Notes: a model not told the origin generated them from the sequence alone. Positions 39,893 through 48,716 are shown, counted from the first letter of the stretch. The stretch is DNA of 50,063 nt from Mycolicibacterium novocastrense (GCF_001570485.1 NZ_BCTA01000043.1:1-50063); one strand, 5' to 3'. Program-made: numbers and translations.

Positions 39893-40858
39893 ATGGTGCG
39901 CATGCCGCAGCTCGACGACGTCCTCGACCGCATGCACGTCGTCGCGCTCCCGATGCGGGTGCGCTTTCGCGGCATCACGGTCCGCGAAGTCGCGCTGATC
40001 GAGGGCCCGGCCGGGTGGGGCGAGTTCGGCGCGTTCCTCGAATACGAGCCGCCGGAGGCGGCGCATTGGCTGGCATCCGCGCTGGAGGCGGCCTATGAAC
40101 CACCGCCGCAGGTACATCGCGACAAGATTCCGATCAACGCGACCGTGCCCGCCGTCGACGCCGCCCAGGTGCCGGAGGTGCTGGCGCGCTTCCCCGGAGC
40201 GCGCACCGCGAAGGTCAAGGTCGCCGAGCCGGGGCAGACCTTGGCCGATGACACGGCGCGCGTGAACGCGGTCCGGGCCGCAGTGCCGACGGTGCGGGTC
40301 GATGCCAACGGTGGCTGGAGCGTCGACGAAGCGGTCGCGGCGGCGACGGCGCTGACCGCCGACGGGCCGCTGGAATACCTGGAACAACCGTGCGCCACGG
40401 TGGCGGAACTGGCCGAGCTGCGCCGCCGCGTCGACGTCCCGATCGCCGCCGACGAGAGCATCCGCAAGGCCACCGACCCCCTGCGGGTGGTGCGCGAGAA
40501 GGCGGCGGACATCGCGGTGCTAAAGGTCGCACCGTTGGGCGGGGTGCGCGCGCTGCTCGCGATCGCCGCGCAGATCGATATCCCCGTCGTCGTCTCCAGT
40601 GCGTTGGACTCGGCGGTCGGTATCGGCCGCGGCCTACTCGCCGCCGCGGCGCTGCCAGACCTGCGCTACGCGTGCGGGCTGGGCACCGGCGGGTTGTTCG
40701 TCGATGACGTCGCCGAACCACTGCGTGCCCGGGGTGGGTACCTGCCGGCGGCGCTCGCCGAACCGGATCCGGCGCGCCTATCGGCGCTGGCCGCACCTCC
40801 CGACCGCCGCCGGTGGTGGATCGAGAGGGTCCGCGCCTGTCACCCGTTGACACATTGA
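39893..40858 (+). CDS. menC: o-Succinylbenzoate synthase MenC
   Basis: 321 residues, enolase superfamily. Catalytic KxK is Lys107-Val-Lys109 (TAKVKVAEPG), metal ligands Asp137 (VRVDANGGW), Glu164 (LEYLEQP) and Asp187 (IAADESI), and the second base Lys211 (VLKVAPLGG); all are present. It dehydrates SHCHC to o-succinylbenzoate. The start could be ATG 39893 or ATG 39902 (MPQLDDVLDRM); neither has a strong ribosome binding site. The order menC, hydrolase, menD is kept relative to M. tuberculosis but with five genes inserted. Confidence 0.95.
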   Translation: MVRMPQLDDVLDRMHVVALPMRVRFRGITVREVALIEGPAGWGEFGAFLEYEPPEAAHWLASALEAAYEPPPQVHRDKIPINATVPAVDAAQVPEVLARFPGARTAKVKVAEPGQTLADDTARVNAVRAAVPTVRVDANGGWSVDEAVAAATALTADGPLEYLEQPCATVAELAELRRRVDVPIAADESIRKATDPLRVVREKAADIAVLKVAPLGGVRALLAIAAQIDIPVVVSSALDSAVGIGRGLLAAAALPDLRYACGLGTGGLFVDDVAEPLRARGGYLPAALAEPDPARLSALAAPPDRRRWWIERVRACHPLTH

Positions 40859-40874
40859 CACAAGTCACTAGTCT
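40847..40874 (+). promoter_or_regulatory. Promoter for the second DUF2236 gene
   Basis: TTGACA at 40847-40852 and TAGTCT at 40869-40874, spaced 16 bp, fit a vegetative mycobacterial promoter. The -35 lies inside the last codons of menC, so the next gene can be expressed independently. Another TTGACA at 40855-40860 overlaps. Confidence 0.5.
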
Positions 40875-40899
40875 CTGTTTCAGAAGCTACGGAGGCGAC

Positions 40900-41865
40900 A
40901 TGACCGAAACGGCCGAAGCTCCACCCGTCCAGATCGCCGGCGATATCCGCCCAAAGGTCATGCGCGAGTTCCGAAAACACAGCGGCAGCGCGCTCGGTGG
41001 CTTCTTCGGCGCGGCGGCCTTCGACGAGGTCGCGTTGGTGCCGGTGGCCGCGGCCGTCGACAAGACCGGTCGATTCGAGGCCAACTTCGCTGATCGAGGG
41101 GTGCGAAGTGGGCTCTCGGCGTTCCTCGCGATCTGGGGCGATCCGCACGACCGAGCCGCCGAGGGGGAGCGGCTCAAGCGAATGCATCGCGAGGTGCGCG
41201 GCCGCGGTGACGGCGCGTTCACCGACGTGCGCTACAGCGCGCTCGATCCGAAGCTGTGGAACTGGATTGCGGTGAGCGGGATGTTCCTCGTGTTGAACTC
41301 GTTCACTCCCTGTACGGCGATCACCATGACCGAAGCCGAGAAGGAGGCGGCCTATCAGCAGTTGCTCGAGGCCTTCCGGTCATTGGAACTGCCCGGAAAC
41401 CACGCCAAGCTCCCGGCGAGCTACGACGAGGCCGTGCGGTACTACGACTCGATGGTCGACAACGAGCTGGCCGACAACGCGTTTCTGCGCCGCGTCACCG
41501 ATCAGCTGACGCGACTGCCGTTGCCGACGTTGATGATTCCACCCGCGATGCGTGTCGCGCTGACTCCGCCGTGGCTGCTGCTACGACCTGTCGCCGGACG
41601 CGTCGTCAAAATCTGCTCGTTCGGCATCCTGCATCCCGGGATCCGCGAGATGACGGGCTTCCAATGGGAGGACCGCCATCAGCGGGAGTTCGAGGTGTAC
41701 ACCCGCGTGCTGCAACTGGCGTGGCGGGTACTCCCCGACAAGGTGAGGCTGATTCCGTTGGCGCGCAACCGGTTGGAGTACGAGAAGCTCGTGCGGTTCC
41801 ACCGCTCGGTCACGCTCGACTCCTTCGCGCCGCCTGCGGCGTGCCCGGCCGGTCGGCGGGCATAA
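40900..41865 (+). CDS. Second DUF2236 (MpaB/Lcp-like) oxygenase
   Basis: 321 residues from the ATG at 40900 with GGAGG 4 nt upstream. GSALGGFFGAAAFDEVALVPVAAAVDKTGRFEANFADRG, RLKRMHREVRGRGDG, LNSFTPCTAITMTEAEKEAAYQQL and VRFHRSVTLD near the end match the family that includes haem-b oxygenases. It is only distantly similar to the 15184-16128 protein. A TetR gene follows 10 nt later in the same direction. Substrate unknown. Confidence 0.75.
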   Translation: MTETAEAPPVQIAGDIRPKVMREFRKHSGSALGGFFGAAAFDEVALVPVAAAVDKTGRFEANFADRGVRSGLSAFLAIWGDPHDRAAEGERLKRMHREVRGRGDGAFTDVRYSALDPKLWNWIAVSGMFLVLNSFTPCTAITMTEAEKEAAYQQLLEAFRSLELPGNHAKLPASYDEAVRYYDSMVDNELADNAFLRRVTDQLTRLPLPTLMIPPAMRVALTPPWLLLRPVAGRVVKICSFGILHPGIREMTGFQWEDRHQREFEVYTRVLQLAWRVLPDKVRLIPLARNRLEYEKLVRFHRSVTLDSFAPPAACPAGRRA

Positions 41866-41874
41866 CCTAGACCG

Positions 41875-42462
41875 ATGCGCCGTCTCCGCAACACCGACAG
41901 CCGCACCGAACAGGAGGCCGCGATCCTCAAGGCGGCCGCCGAGGAGGTCGCGCTCGTCGGCGTCGGCAGGGCCAGCATGGACGTCATCGCGCGCCAAGCA
42001 GGCGTCAGCCGCAGCACGCTGTATCGTCGCTTTCCGAGCCGCGACGTGTTGATCACCGAACTCGGAAGGCAGACATTCGATTTCGCGATGGCACGCCTGC
42101 AGACCGTCGGCATCGACTCCGGCGCCAAGGAGGCTGCCGTCGCGGCGTTCTGTGAGGGCCTGCGGCTGCTGACGGCCGAACCGGTCATGCGCCGGTTCCT
42201 ACGGCTCGACGGCGACCTGTCGGCGATGTCGGGCATGTACGACGAGGCCCAGGAGTTCCTCGACAGCGCGTCCGCTGCCATGGCCAGGGCGTTGAGGGCC
42301 GCCGGCGCGACCATGCCCGACGAGGATCTGCTTGCGGTCAGTGAGCTGCACATCCGGCTGGCCGCATCGCTGGCTCAGGTACGCACGCCGGTGCTCGACG
42401 TCAACGACGGCGACGCGGTGCGCGCCTATGCGCTCAAACACCTCGCCCCGCTGGTGTGGTGA
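41875..42462 (+). CDS. TetR-family transcriptional regulator
   Basis: 195 residues. Helix-turn-helix about 32-55 (ASMDVIARQAGVSRSTLYRRFPSRD), preceded by TEQEAAILKAAAEEVALVGVG. It is probably co-transcribed with the DUF2236 gene before it and may control that unit. No operator palindrome was found in the DUF2236 promoter beyond the -35/-10 elements. Confidence 0.87.
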   Translation: MRRLRNTDSRTEQEAAILKAAAEEVALVGVGRASMDVIARQAGVSRSTLYRRFPSRDVLITELGRQTFDFAMARLQTVGIDSGAKEAAVAAFCEGLRLLTAEPVMRRFLRLDGDLSAMSGMYDEAQEFLDSASAAMARALRAAGATMPDEDLLAVSELHIRLAASLAQVRTPVLDVNDGDAVRAYALKHLAPLVW

Positions 42463-42547
42463 GCGTCCGACACTCGTCGCCGGTGATGTCCTGATCTGTG
42501 GGCTGCATGGCCTAGACGCCATCGACCTGGTGGCCAACACTGGGTTC

Positions 42548-43507
42548 ATGCGATCGGTGGTGATTCTCGGCTTTACCGGCGTGCAGGCCCTGGACCTGGT
42601 CGGTCCATTCGAGGTGTTCATGGGAGCGTCCCGATATCTGCAGGGCATGGGCCGCGAGGGCTACGACGCCAAAGTGGTGACACTCGATGGCGAACCGGCG
42701 ACCACCGGCACGGGCCTGGCGCTTGTCGCCGCACCACTGCCGGACCCGCGCGCACCGATCGACACCCTGGTCCTTCCCGGCGGTGCCGGAGTTCAGGATG
42801 CCCGGAACAACCTCGACCTGATCAACTGGATCCAGACCGTCGCCCCGAACTCGCGCCGGGTCGTCAGCGTGTGCACCGGCGCGTTCCTCGCCGCCGAGGC
42901 CGGCCTGCTCGACGGCTGCACCGCCACCACACACTGGGCCTATACCGACCAGCTCTCGAGTGAATTCCCGGCGGTGACAGTCGATCCCGAGCCGATCTTC
43001 GTGCGCAGTAACGATCGGACGTGGACCGCCGCCGGTGTAACGGCCGGTATCGACCTCGCACTCTCGCTCGTCGAGGACGACCACGGCACCGATGTCGCGC
43101 AGACGGTCGCGCGCTGGCTCGTCATGTACCTGCGCAGACCGGGCGGTCAGACGCAGTTCGCCGCACCGGTGTGGATGCCGCGCGCGAAGAGGGCGCCCAT
43201 CCGCGAGGTGCAGGAGGCCATCGAGACCGAACCCGGTGGTGTGCACAGCATCACGGAGTTGGCTCGTCGTGCCGCGATGAGCCCGCGCCACTTCACCCGG
43301 TTGTTCACCGAGGAGGTGGGGGAGGCGCCCGGCGCCTACGTCGAACGGATCCGCACCGAGGCCGCGCGCCGACAGCTCGAGGAGACCGGCGACACCGTCA
43401 CCGTCATCGCCGCGCGTTGCGGGTTCGGCAGCGCCGAGTCGCTTCGACGCAATTTCGTTCGCCGCCTTGGTATCTCACCCGACCAGTATCGCAAGACCTT
43501 CGCCTGA
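42548..43507 (+). CDS. GlxA-type regulator: DJ-1/PfpI domain plus AraC helix-turn-helix
   Basis: 319 residues. The N-terminal half is a DJ-1/PfpI domain (VVILGFTGVQALDLVGPFEVF; nucleophile-elbow SVCTGAFLAAEAGLLDG), the C-terminal 110 residues an AraC-type domain with two helix-turn-helix units (SITELARRAAMSPRHFTRLFTEEVG and TVIAARCGFGSAESLRRNFVRRLGISPDQYRKTFA). The ATG at 42548 starts right at the first beta strand. Its partner gene 15 nt downstream encodes a stand-alone DJ-1 enzyme of the same subfamily, probably the target. Confidence 0.88.
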   Translation: MRSVVILGFTGVQALDLVGPFEVFMGASRYLQGMGREGYDAKVVTLDGEPATTGTGLALVAAPLPDPRAPIDTLVLPGGAGVQDARNNLDLINWIQTVAPNSRRVVSVCTGAFLAAEAGLLDGCTATTHWAYTDQLSSEFPAVTVDPEPIFVRSNDRTWTAAGVTAGIDLALSLVEDDHGTDVAQTVARWLVMYLRRPGGQTQFAAPVWMPRAKRAPIREVQEAIETEPGGVHSITELARRAAMSPRHFTRLFTEEVGEAPGAYVERIRTEAARRQLEETGDTVTVIAARCGFGSAESLRRNFVRRLGISPDQYRKTFA

Positions 43508-43522
43508 GACAGGAGATGACCC

Positions 43523-44248
43523 GTGACCCAGATCGCGATCATGGTGTACCCCGGCTACACCGCGCTCGACTTCATCGGCCCCTACGAGGTGCTGCGCAAC
43601 CTGCCCGACGCCGAGGTGCGGTTCGTCTGGCACGAACCGGGGCCGATCGAGGCCGACTCCGGCGTGCTGCTCGTCGGCGCGACCCATTCGTTCGACGAGA
43701 CACCCTCGCCCGACATCGTTTTGGTCCCCGGCGGACTGTCGAGCTTTCAGCACGCCCGCGACGAGAAGGTGCTCGACTGGGTGCGCACGGCCCACGAGAC
43801 GTCGACCTGGACGACATCGGTGTGCTCGGGTTCGGTCATCCTCGCCGCCGCGGGCCTGCTCGACGGCCGACGCGCGACGTCGCACTGGATGGCGTTGCCG
43901 ATGCTCAAACCGTTCGGCGTCGACACCGTCTCCGACCATCGCGTGGTGCATGACGGCAAGATCGTCACCGCCGCAGGGGTGTCGGCCGGAATCGACCTCG
44001 GCCTGTGGCTCTACGGGCAGATCGCCGGTGACGCGAAGGCCAAGGCGGTGCAACTCGTCATCGAATACGACCCGCAGCCGCCCTACGACTCCGGGCACCT
44101 GTCGAAGGCGTCGGCCGCCACCAAGGCGACCGCATCGACCCTGCTGAGCCGCGACACCGTCAAACAGCGACAGCTCGCCCCGACGTTGGCGCTGCTGTGG
44201 ACCGCCGCGGTGCAACGGGTCCGCAGGAAGGCGGTCTCGGCGCGCTGA
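43523..44248 (+). CDS. DJ-1/PfpI enzyme, isonitrile-hydratase-like
   Basis: 241 residues from the GTG at 43523 behind AGGAG. Asp16 in YTALDFIGPYEVL and Cys101 in SVCSGSVILAAAGLLDGRRATSHW sit where Pseudomonas isonitrile hydratase has Asp17 and Cys101 as I recall. That enzyme turns isonitriles into N-substituted formamides. A C-terminal extension of about 50 residues (KAVQLVIEYDPQPPYDSGHLSKAS..) is typical of the subfamily. Mycobacteria make isonitrile lipopeptides, so a natural substrate is conceivable, but this is inference. Confidence 0.8.
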   Translation: MTQIAIMVYPGYTALDFIGPYEVLRNLPDAEVRFVWHEPGPIEADSGVLLVGATHSFDETPSPDIVLVPGGLSSFQHARDEKVLDWVRTAHETSTWTTSVCSGSVILAAAGLLDGRRATSHWMALPMLKPFGVDTVSDHRVVHDGKIVTAAGVSAGIDLGLWLYGQIAGDAKAKAVQLVIEYDPQPPYDSGHLSKASAATKATASTLLSRDTVKQRQLAPTLALLWTAAVQRVRRKAVSAR

Positions 44249-44271
44249 CGGTCGGCGATACCCTCGCAGCT

Positions 44272-44781
44272 GTGGGGATTCCTGAAGTGCGACCCGAGCC
44301 GCCGACGCCGTTCGTGCGTGCGGGCGCCCGTTTGATGGGGTTGGGGCCGTCGCGGTGGTTTCTGCGCCGCATCGGATGGCGGCTGGATCGCGCGGTGATC
44401 AACCTGACCAACGGCCGGGTCTCGATGTCGCTGGTCATGCCGGAGGTGCTGCTGACGCACACGGGCGCCAAGACCGGCCGGCAACGCAGTACGCCGCTGA
44501 CCTACTTCACCGATGCCGGCCGGGTGATCGTCATCGCCTCCAACTACGGCGGCGACCGGCATCCGGCGTGGTTTCACAATGTCAAAGCCAACCCGCGGGT
44601 CACGCTGTCGGCGCGCGGCTACCAGGGCACCTTCATCGGCGAGGAGGTCACCGGGGCCGAACGGGACCGCCTGTTCGAGCTGGCCAAACAGTTCGTACCG
44701 AACTACGCCGACTACGAGAAGCGCGCCGCCGGCCGCCGTATCCCGGTCATCGCGTTCACCGAAGCGGCGGAATCGGCATAG
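44272..44781 (+). CDS. Ddn-like deazaflavin-dependent protein
   Basis: About 169 residues from the GTG at 44272; GTG at 44287 is an alternative and the frame runs further upstream without a ribosome binding site. FVRAGARLMGLGPSRWFLRRIGWRLDRAVINLTNGR leads to HTGAKTGRQRSTPLTYFTDAGRVIVIASNYGGDRHPAWFHNVKANPRVTLSARG, the most Ddn-like sequence of the four DUF385 proteins in the window (ASNYGG and W-x-x-N-x-x-A). It probably binds F420H2 and reduces a quinone or nitro compound. It lies between the DJ-1 gene and the bpoC-type hydrolase. Confidence 0.85.
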   Translation: MGIPEVRPEPPTPFVRAGARLMGLGPSRWFLRRIGWRLDRAVINLTNGRVSMSLVMPEVLLTHTGAKTGRQRSTPLTYFTDAGRVIVIASNYGGDRHPAWFHNVKANPRVTLSARGYQGTFIGEEVTGAERDRLFELAKQFVPNYADYEKRAAGRRIPVIAFTEAAESA

Positions 44782-44847
44782 TCGCGCCGGGTGCGACCGA
44801 CTGCACCCGAAGCGCCGCACGCGTGGGACTTGAGTACCGTCAGTCGG

Positions 44848-45630
44848 GTGAATTTGGCCTACGACGATCGCGGTAGCGGCCCATCGGTACTGTTCATCGC
44901 CGGTCACGGCGGTGCGGGCCGAACCTGGCACCTGCATCAGGTGCCCGAGTTCCAGCGCGCCGGCTACCGCTGCATCACGTTCGACAACCGCGGGGTGGGC
45001 GCCACCGAGAACGCCACCGGCTTCACCACCGAGACGATGGTGTCCGACACGGCGGCGCTGATCGAGAAGCTCGACGCGGCGCCGGTGCGCATCGTCTCGG
45101 TGTCGATGGGCTCGTACATCGCCCAGGAGCTGATGGTGGCCCGGCCCGACCTGGTCGACCGGGCGGTGTTGATGGCCACCCGTGGCCGCGAGGACCGCAC
45201 CCGCGAGTTCTTCCGCGACGCCGAGCGCGAGCTCGCCGCCTCCAACATGGTGCTGCCCACCAAGTACGACGCGAAACTGCGCCTGCTGGAGAGCTTCTCG
45301 CCCAAGACGCTCAACGACGACGTCAAGGTCCGCGACTGGATCGACATGTTCGTCATGTGGCCGACCAAGCCCACACCCGGCGGGCGTGCGCAGATCGAGG
45401 TCCGGCCGCAGGGCAACCGACTGCCGGCTTACCGAAGTATCACGGCGCCCACACTGGTCATCGGGTTCGCCGACGACCTGGTGTTGCCCCCGCACCTGAG
45501 CCGCGAGGTCGCCGACGCGATCCCGAACGGCCGCTACCTGGAGATTCCCGACGCCGGCCACCTCGGCTTCCTGGAGCATCCCGAGGCGATCAACAAAGCG
45601 GCGCTCGATTTCTTCGCCGATAAGCTGTAG
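44848..45630 (+). CDS. bpoC: Alpha/beta hydrolase, BpoC-type (Rv0554-like)
   Basis: 260 residues from the GTG at 44848 (VNLAYDDRGSGPSVLF). Oxyanion segment FIAGHGGAG, nucleophile elbow SVSMGSYIAQ (serine in S-V-S-M-G), acid in VIGFADDLVLPPH and His in DAGHLGFLEHPEAIN. Annotated in M. tuberculosis as a non-haem peroxidase, but a MenH-like hydrolase/lyase role has been suggested by its place between menC and menD. Its TAG is immediately followed by the menD start, so the two are coupled. Confidence 0.85.
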   Translation: MNLAYDDRGSGPSVLFIAGHGGAGRTWHLHQVPEFQRAGYRCITFDNRGVGATENATGFTTETMVSDTAALIEKLDAAPVRIVSVSMGSYIAQELMVARPDLVDRAVLMATRGREDRTREFFRDAERELAASNMVLPTKYDAKLRLLESFSPKTLNDDVKVRDWIDMFVMWPTKPTPGGRAQIEVRPQGNRLPAYRSITAPTLVIGFADDLVLPPHLSREVADAIPNGRYLEIPDAGHLGFLEHPEAINKAALDFFADKL

Positions 45631-45632
45631 TG

Positions 45633-47282
45633 GTGAACCCCTCGACCGCGCAGGCCCGCGTGGTCGTCGACGAACTGATTCGCGGCGGCGTACGGGACGT
45701 CGTGCTGTGCCCCGGATCGCGTAACGCCCCGCTGGCGTTTGCGTTGCAGGACGCCGACCGCGCAGGACGGCTCCGGTTGCACGTCCGCATCGACGAGCGC
45801 ACCGCGGGCTTCCTGGCCATCGGGTTGGCGATCGCCGAGCGCGCCCCGGTCTGCATCGCGATGACGTCGGGGACCGCGGTGGCCAACCTCGGGCCCGCCG
45901 TGGTCGAGGCGAACTACGCGCGGGTGCCGCTGGTCGTGCTGAGCGCCAACCGTCCCTACGAGTTGCTCGGCACCGGCGCGAACCAGACCTTCGAGCAGCT
46001 GGGGTATTTCGGCACGCAGGTCCGCGCGTCGATCAGCCTGGGCCTGGCCGAGGAATCCCCGGAGCATCTCGATGTGCTCAACGCGCAATGGCGTTCCGCG
46101 GTATGTCGGATTCTGGTGGCGGCCAAGGGTTCTCGATCCGCGAATGCGGGCCCGGTGCAGTTCGACATCCCGCTGCGGGAGCCGCTGGTGCCCGATGCGG
46201 ACGAGACGGTGACCTACGTGCCCCAGGGCAGGCCCGGCGGCAAGCCGTGGACGTACACGCCGCCGGTGTCCTTCGACCAGCCGCTCGACATCGACCTGAC
46301 GCCGGACACCGTCGTGATCGCCGGGCACGGCGCGGGCGAGCATCCGAACCTGGCCGCGTTGCCGACCGTCGCCGAACCGACGGCGCCGGCCGCGGACAAC
46401 CCGCTGCACCCCTTCGCGCTGCGGTTGGTGCGGCCCAAACAGGTCATCATGCTCGGCCGCCCGACGCTGCACCGCCCGGTTTCGGCGCTGTTGGCCGACC
46501 CGTCGGTGCCGGTGTACGCGCTGACCACCGGTCCCCGCTGGCCCGACGTGTCGGGCAATTCGCAGGCCACCGGTACCCGCGCCGTCACCACGGGCACCCC
46601 GGACCCCGCCTGGCTCGCCAGGTGCGCCGAGGTGCACCGGCACGCGATGGAGGCGGTCCACTCGCAGCTGCGGGCGCATCCGCTCAAGACCGGTTTGCAC
46701 GTGGCCGCCGCGGTCGCCGACGCGGTCCGGCCCGGCGACCAGCTGGTGCTCGGCGCGTCGAACCCGGTACGTGACGCGGCGCTGGTCGGCCTGAGCACCC
46801 ACGGCGTCAAGGTGCGATCGAACCGCGGAGTCGCCGGTATCGACGGCACGGTGTCGACGGCCATCGGGGCTGCGCTCGCCCATGAGCGGGCGGGTGGCGG
46901 GAGCGGGGCGAACCGCACGATCGCGCTGCTCGGTGATCTGACGTTCGTCCACGACAGCTCGGGGCTGTTGATCGGGCCGACGGAGCCGACGCCGCGCAAC
47001 CTGACCATCGTGGTGTCCAATGACAACGGCGGCGGCATCTTCGAACTGCTCGAGCAGGGCGACCCGCGGTTCTCCGACGTGTCGTCGCGCATCTTCGGCA
47101 CGCCGCACGACGTCGACGTGGGCGCTCTGTGCCGGGCGTACCACGTCGAGAGCCGGCAACTCGAGGCCGACGATCTGGCCGAGGCGCTCGACGAACCCTA
47201 CGACGGCATGCGGGTGCTGGAGGTGAAGGCCGACCGGTCGTCGTTGCGGGCGCTGCACGCGTCGATCAAGGCGGCCCTGTGA
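45633..47282 (+). CDS. menD: SEPHCHC synthase MenD
   Basis: 549 residues, ThDP-dependent. It condenses isochorismate with 2-oxoglutarate. VNPSTAQARVVVDELIRGGVRDVVLCPGSRNAPLAFAL opens the protein; Glu55 in HVRIDERTAGF is the conserved ThDP-activating glutamate; SNRGVAGIDGT and the metal/ThDP motif LGDLTFVHDSSGLL..VVSNDNGGGIFELL are intact. GTG at 45633 is preferred to the adjacent GTG at 45630 because family members begin VNPST. The stop overlaps the first GTG of the DUF3592 gene. Confidence 0.97.
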   Translation: MNPSTAQARVVVDELIRGGVRDVVLCPGSRNAPLAFALQDADRAGRLRLHVRIDERTAGFLAIGLAIAERAPVCIAMTSGTAVANLGPAVVEANYARVPLVVLSANRPYELLGTGANQTFEQLGYFGTQVRASISLGLAEESPEHLDVLNAQWRSAVCRILVAAKGSRSANAGPVQFDIPLREPLVPDADETVTYVPQGRPGGKPWTYTPPVSFDQPLDIDLTPDTVVIAGHGAGEHPNLAALPTVAEPTAPAADNPLHPFALRLVRPKQVIMLGRPTLHRPVSALLADPSVPVYALTTGPRWPDVSGNSQATGTRAVTTGTPDPAWLARCAEVHRHAMEAVHSQLRAHPLKTGLHVAAAVADAVRPGDQLVLGASNPVRDAALVGLSTHGVKVRSNRGVAGIDGTVSTAIGAALAHERAGGGSGANRTIALLGDLTFVHDSSGLLIGPTEPTPRNLTIVVSNDNGGGIFELLEQGDPRFSDVSSRIFGTPHDVDVGALCRAYHVESRQLEADDLAEALDEPYDGMRVLEVKADRSSLRALHASIKAAL

Positions 47283-47332
47283 GCGGAGCGAACGATTCAG
47301 CTTCTGTGAGCGAAGCGAACGATTCAGCCCCT
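47279..47332 (+). repeat. 27-bp tandem repeat carrying alternative start codons
   Basis: Two near-identical 27-bp units (47279-47305, 47306-47332) each begin with GTG and encode VS(G/E)ANDSA(S/P); a third GTGAGC follows at 47333. The first unit overlaps the menD stop codon. The repeat multiplies the start codon of the next gene in frame. Confidence 0.9.
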
Positions 47333-47908
47333 GTGAGCAACCCGACCGGACTGAGGCGATCCGCCGTGGACCGCCTACGGAAACCCATCCGATGGGCGCG
47401 CCGGTTTCTGCCGCGGCTGACCGCCGACCCCAACGAGTCACACCGCCAGCGGGTGTTCCGCCGGATGCGCGTCGGCATCGTGATCGCGGCATGCCTGGTG
47501 ACCCTGCAGTCGGTGCTGATGGTGTTGGGCGCGTGGCGCAACGACCGCCAGATCGAACGGCACATGGGCGTCGCCGCCGCCGAGGTGCTCGACGCCGGGC
47601 CGCGCCGGTCGACGATCGAGTTCGTCACCCCCGACCGCGTCACATACCGCCCCGAACTCGGTGTGCTCTATCCCTCCGAGCTCGAGACGGGGATGAACAT
47701 CTACGTCGAATACGACACAAACGACCCGGATCTCGTTCGCGTGCAGCACCGCAACGCGGCGTTGGCGATCATCCCAGCGAGTTCGATCGCGGTCGTCGGC
47801 TGGCTGATCGCCAGCGCCGCATTGGCCGGCGTGACGCTGATCGAGCGCAGAACCTCACCGCGTTCGACTCCCGATCGGAACTCCGCCGAGCTGTCGAGCA
47901 CGATCTGA
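47279..47908 (+). CDS. DUF3592 membrane protein (Rv0556-like)
   Basis: 209 residues from GTG 47279, 191 from GTG 47333; all three GTG codons of the 27-bp repeat are in frame. Two membrane segments (about residues 66-86 and 163-183 in the long form) enclose an extracytoplasmic domain with RRSTIEFVTPDRVTYRPELGVLYPSELETGMNIYVEYDTNDPDLVRV, the DUF3592 SH3-like pattern. Function unknown; overlap with menD suggests co-expression. The stop is 3 nt from the convergent DsbA-like gene. Confidence 0.8.
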   Translation: MSGANDSASVSEANDSAPVSNPTGLRRSAVDRLRKPIRWARRFLPRLTADPNESHRQRVFRRMRVGIVIAACLVTLQSVLMVLGAWRNDRQIERHMGVAAAEVLDAGPRRSTIEFVTPDRVTYRPELGVLYPSELETGMNIYVEYDTNDPDLVRVQHRNAALAIIPASSIAVVGWLIASAALAGVTLIERRTSPRSTPDRNSAELSSTI

Positions 47909-47911
47909 CGG

Positions 47912-48583
47912 TCAGGACTGGATCAGCTTGTCGAGCCAGTCGTTGTCGTAGATGTCGACCTTTTCGCCGGTGACCAGGTCGTAGACGGTCGGTGTGCCGG
48001 TCGCCCCTGGATCCACGTCGTACAGGAAACCGAAGTTGCTCTCGTCCATCTCGACGATGTTCACCGCCGACCCGCCGGTGGCGACCCGCTTGACGGCCTT
48101 GTCGGGCATGCCTGCGGCGCTGGCCATGTCGGCCATCTCGTCGTCGCTCGGACCAGGCCCGCCCGGATCCTGGTTGGCCCACAGCTCTTTGACGAACCGC
48201 TGGAACTGGGTGCCGGTCGCGCCGCTTCCGGTGGCGAGGAACAACGCGTTGCTCACCCGCGCCGAGTGTCCGTCGGTCGCCTCGTCGAGGAAGATCAGCG
48301 GTCGGTACGTGACGTTGAGTTGGCCGACACCGATGTAGTAGGCGAGCTGATCGCCGAAATCGGCTTGTAGGTCCGCGCAATGGGTGCATTGCGGCTCGGT
48401 GAAGATCTCGATTTTGACCGGTGCGTCGTCGAATCCGGCCACCACTCCGAAACCGTCTTCGCTGACCTTCAGTGGGGCCTGGGCGGGATCGCGCTTGGCG
48501 GTGCCGGCGACATGGTTGGTGCAGCCGACGGCGGCGAGCAGCACGGTGAGCGCCAACGCCGCCAGTGTCCGCGAGAACCGCAT
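47912..48583 (-). CDS. DsbA-like thioredoxin-fold lipoprotein
   Basis: 223 residues from the ATG at 48583. Signal and lipobox LLAAVGC (lipidated Cys21). The thioredoxin-like domain has VKIEIFTEPQCTHCADLQADF with a C-T-H-C active site (about residues 68-71) and the cis-Pro loop TGTPTVYDLVTG. A helical insert lies between (LFLATGSGATGTQFQRFVKELW). It probably makes or isomerises disulfides in exported proteins, such as the Cys-rich Mce and exported proteins here; that link is speculative. Confidence 0.88.
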   Translation of the reverse strand: MRFSRTLAALALTVLLAAVGCTNHVAGTAKRDPAQAPLKVSEDGFGVVAGFDDAPVKIEIFTEPQCTHCADLQADFGDQLAYYIGVGQLNVTYRPLIFLDEATDGHSARVSNALFLATGSGATGTQFQRFVKELWANQDPGGPGPSDDEMADMASAAGMPDKAVKRVATGGSAVNIVEMDESNFGFLYDVDPGATGTPTVYDLVTGEKVDIYDNDWLDKLIQS

Positions 48584-48716
48584 GTCGACCGCCCTTTCTC
48601 TGGTGCGCACGATACTCGACGCGAACGCGTCGCAGCACCCGTTGGCGCACCGGGCTTTCGCGTGCCGTATTCCTGGCCGCAACCTTCGCGACAGGCTGCG
48701 CTGAGACGATTCCATC

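Noticed and set aside
45534..47492. Long minus-strand open frame (652 codons) opposite menD
   Set aside because: Arg/Gly/His-rich shadow of menD with no domain; menD itself is unambiguous.
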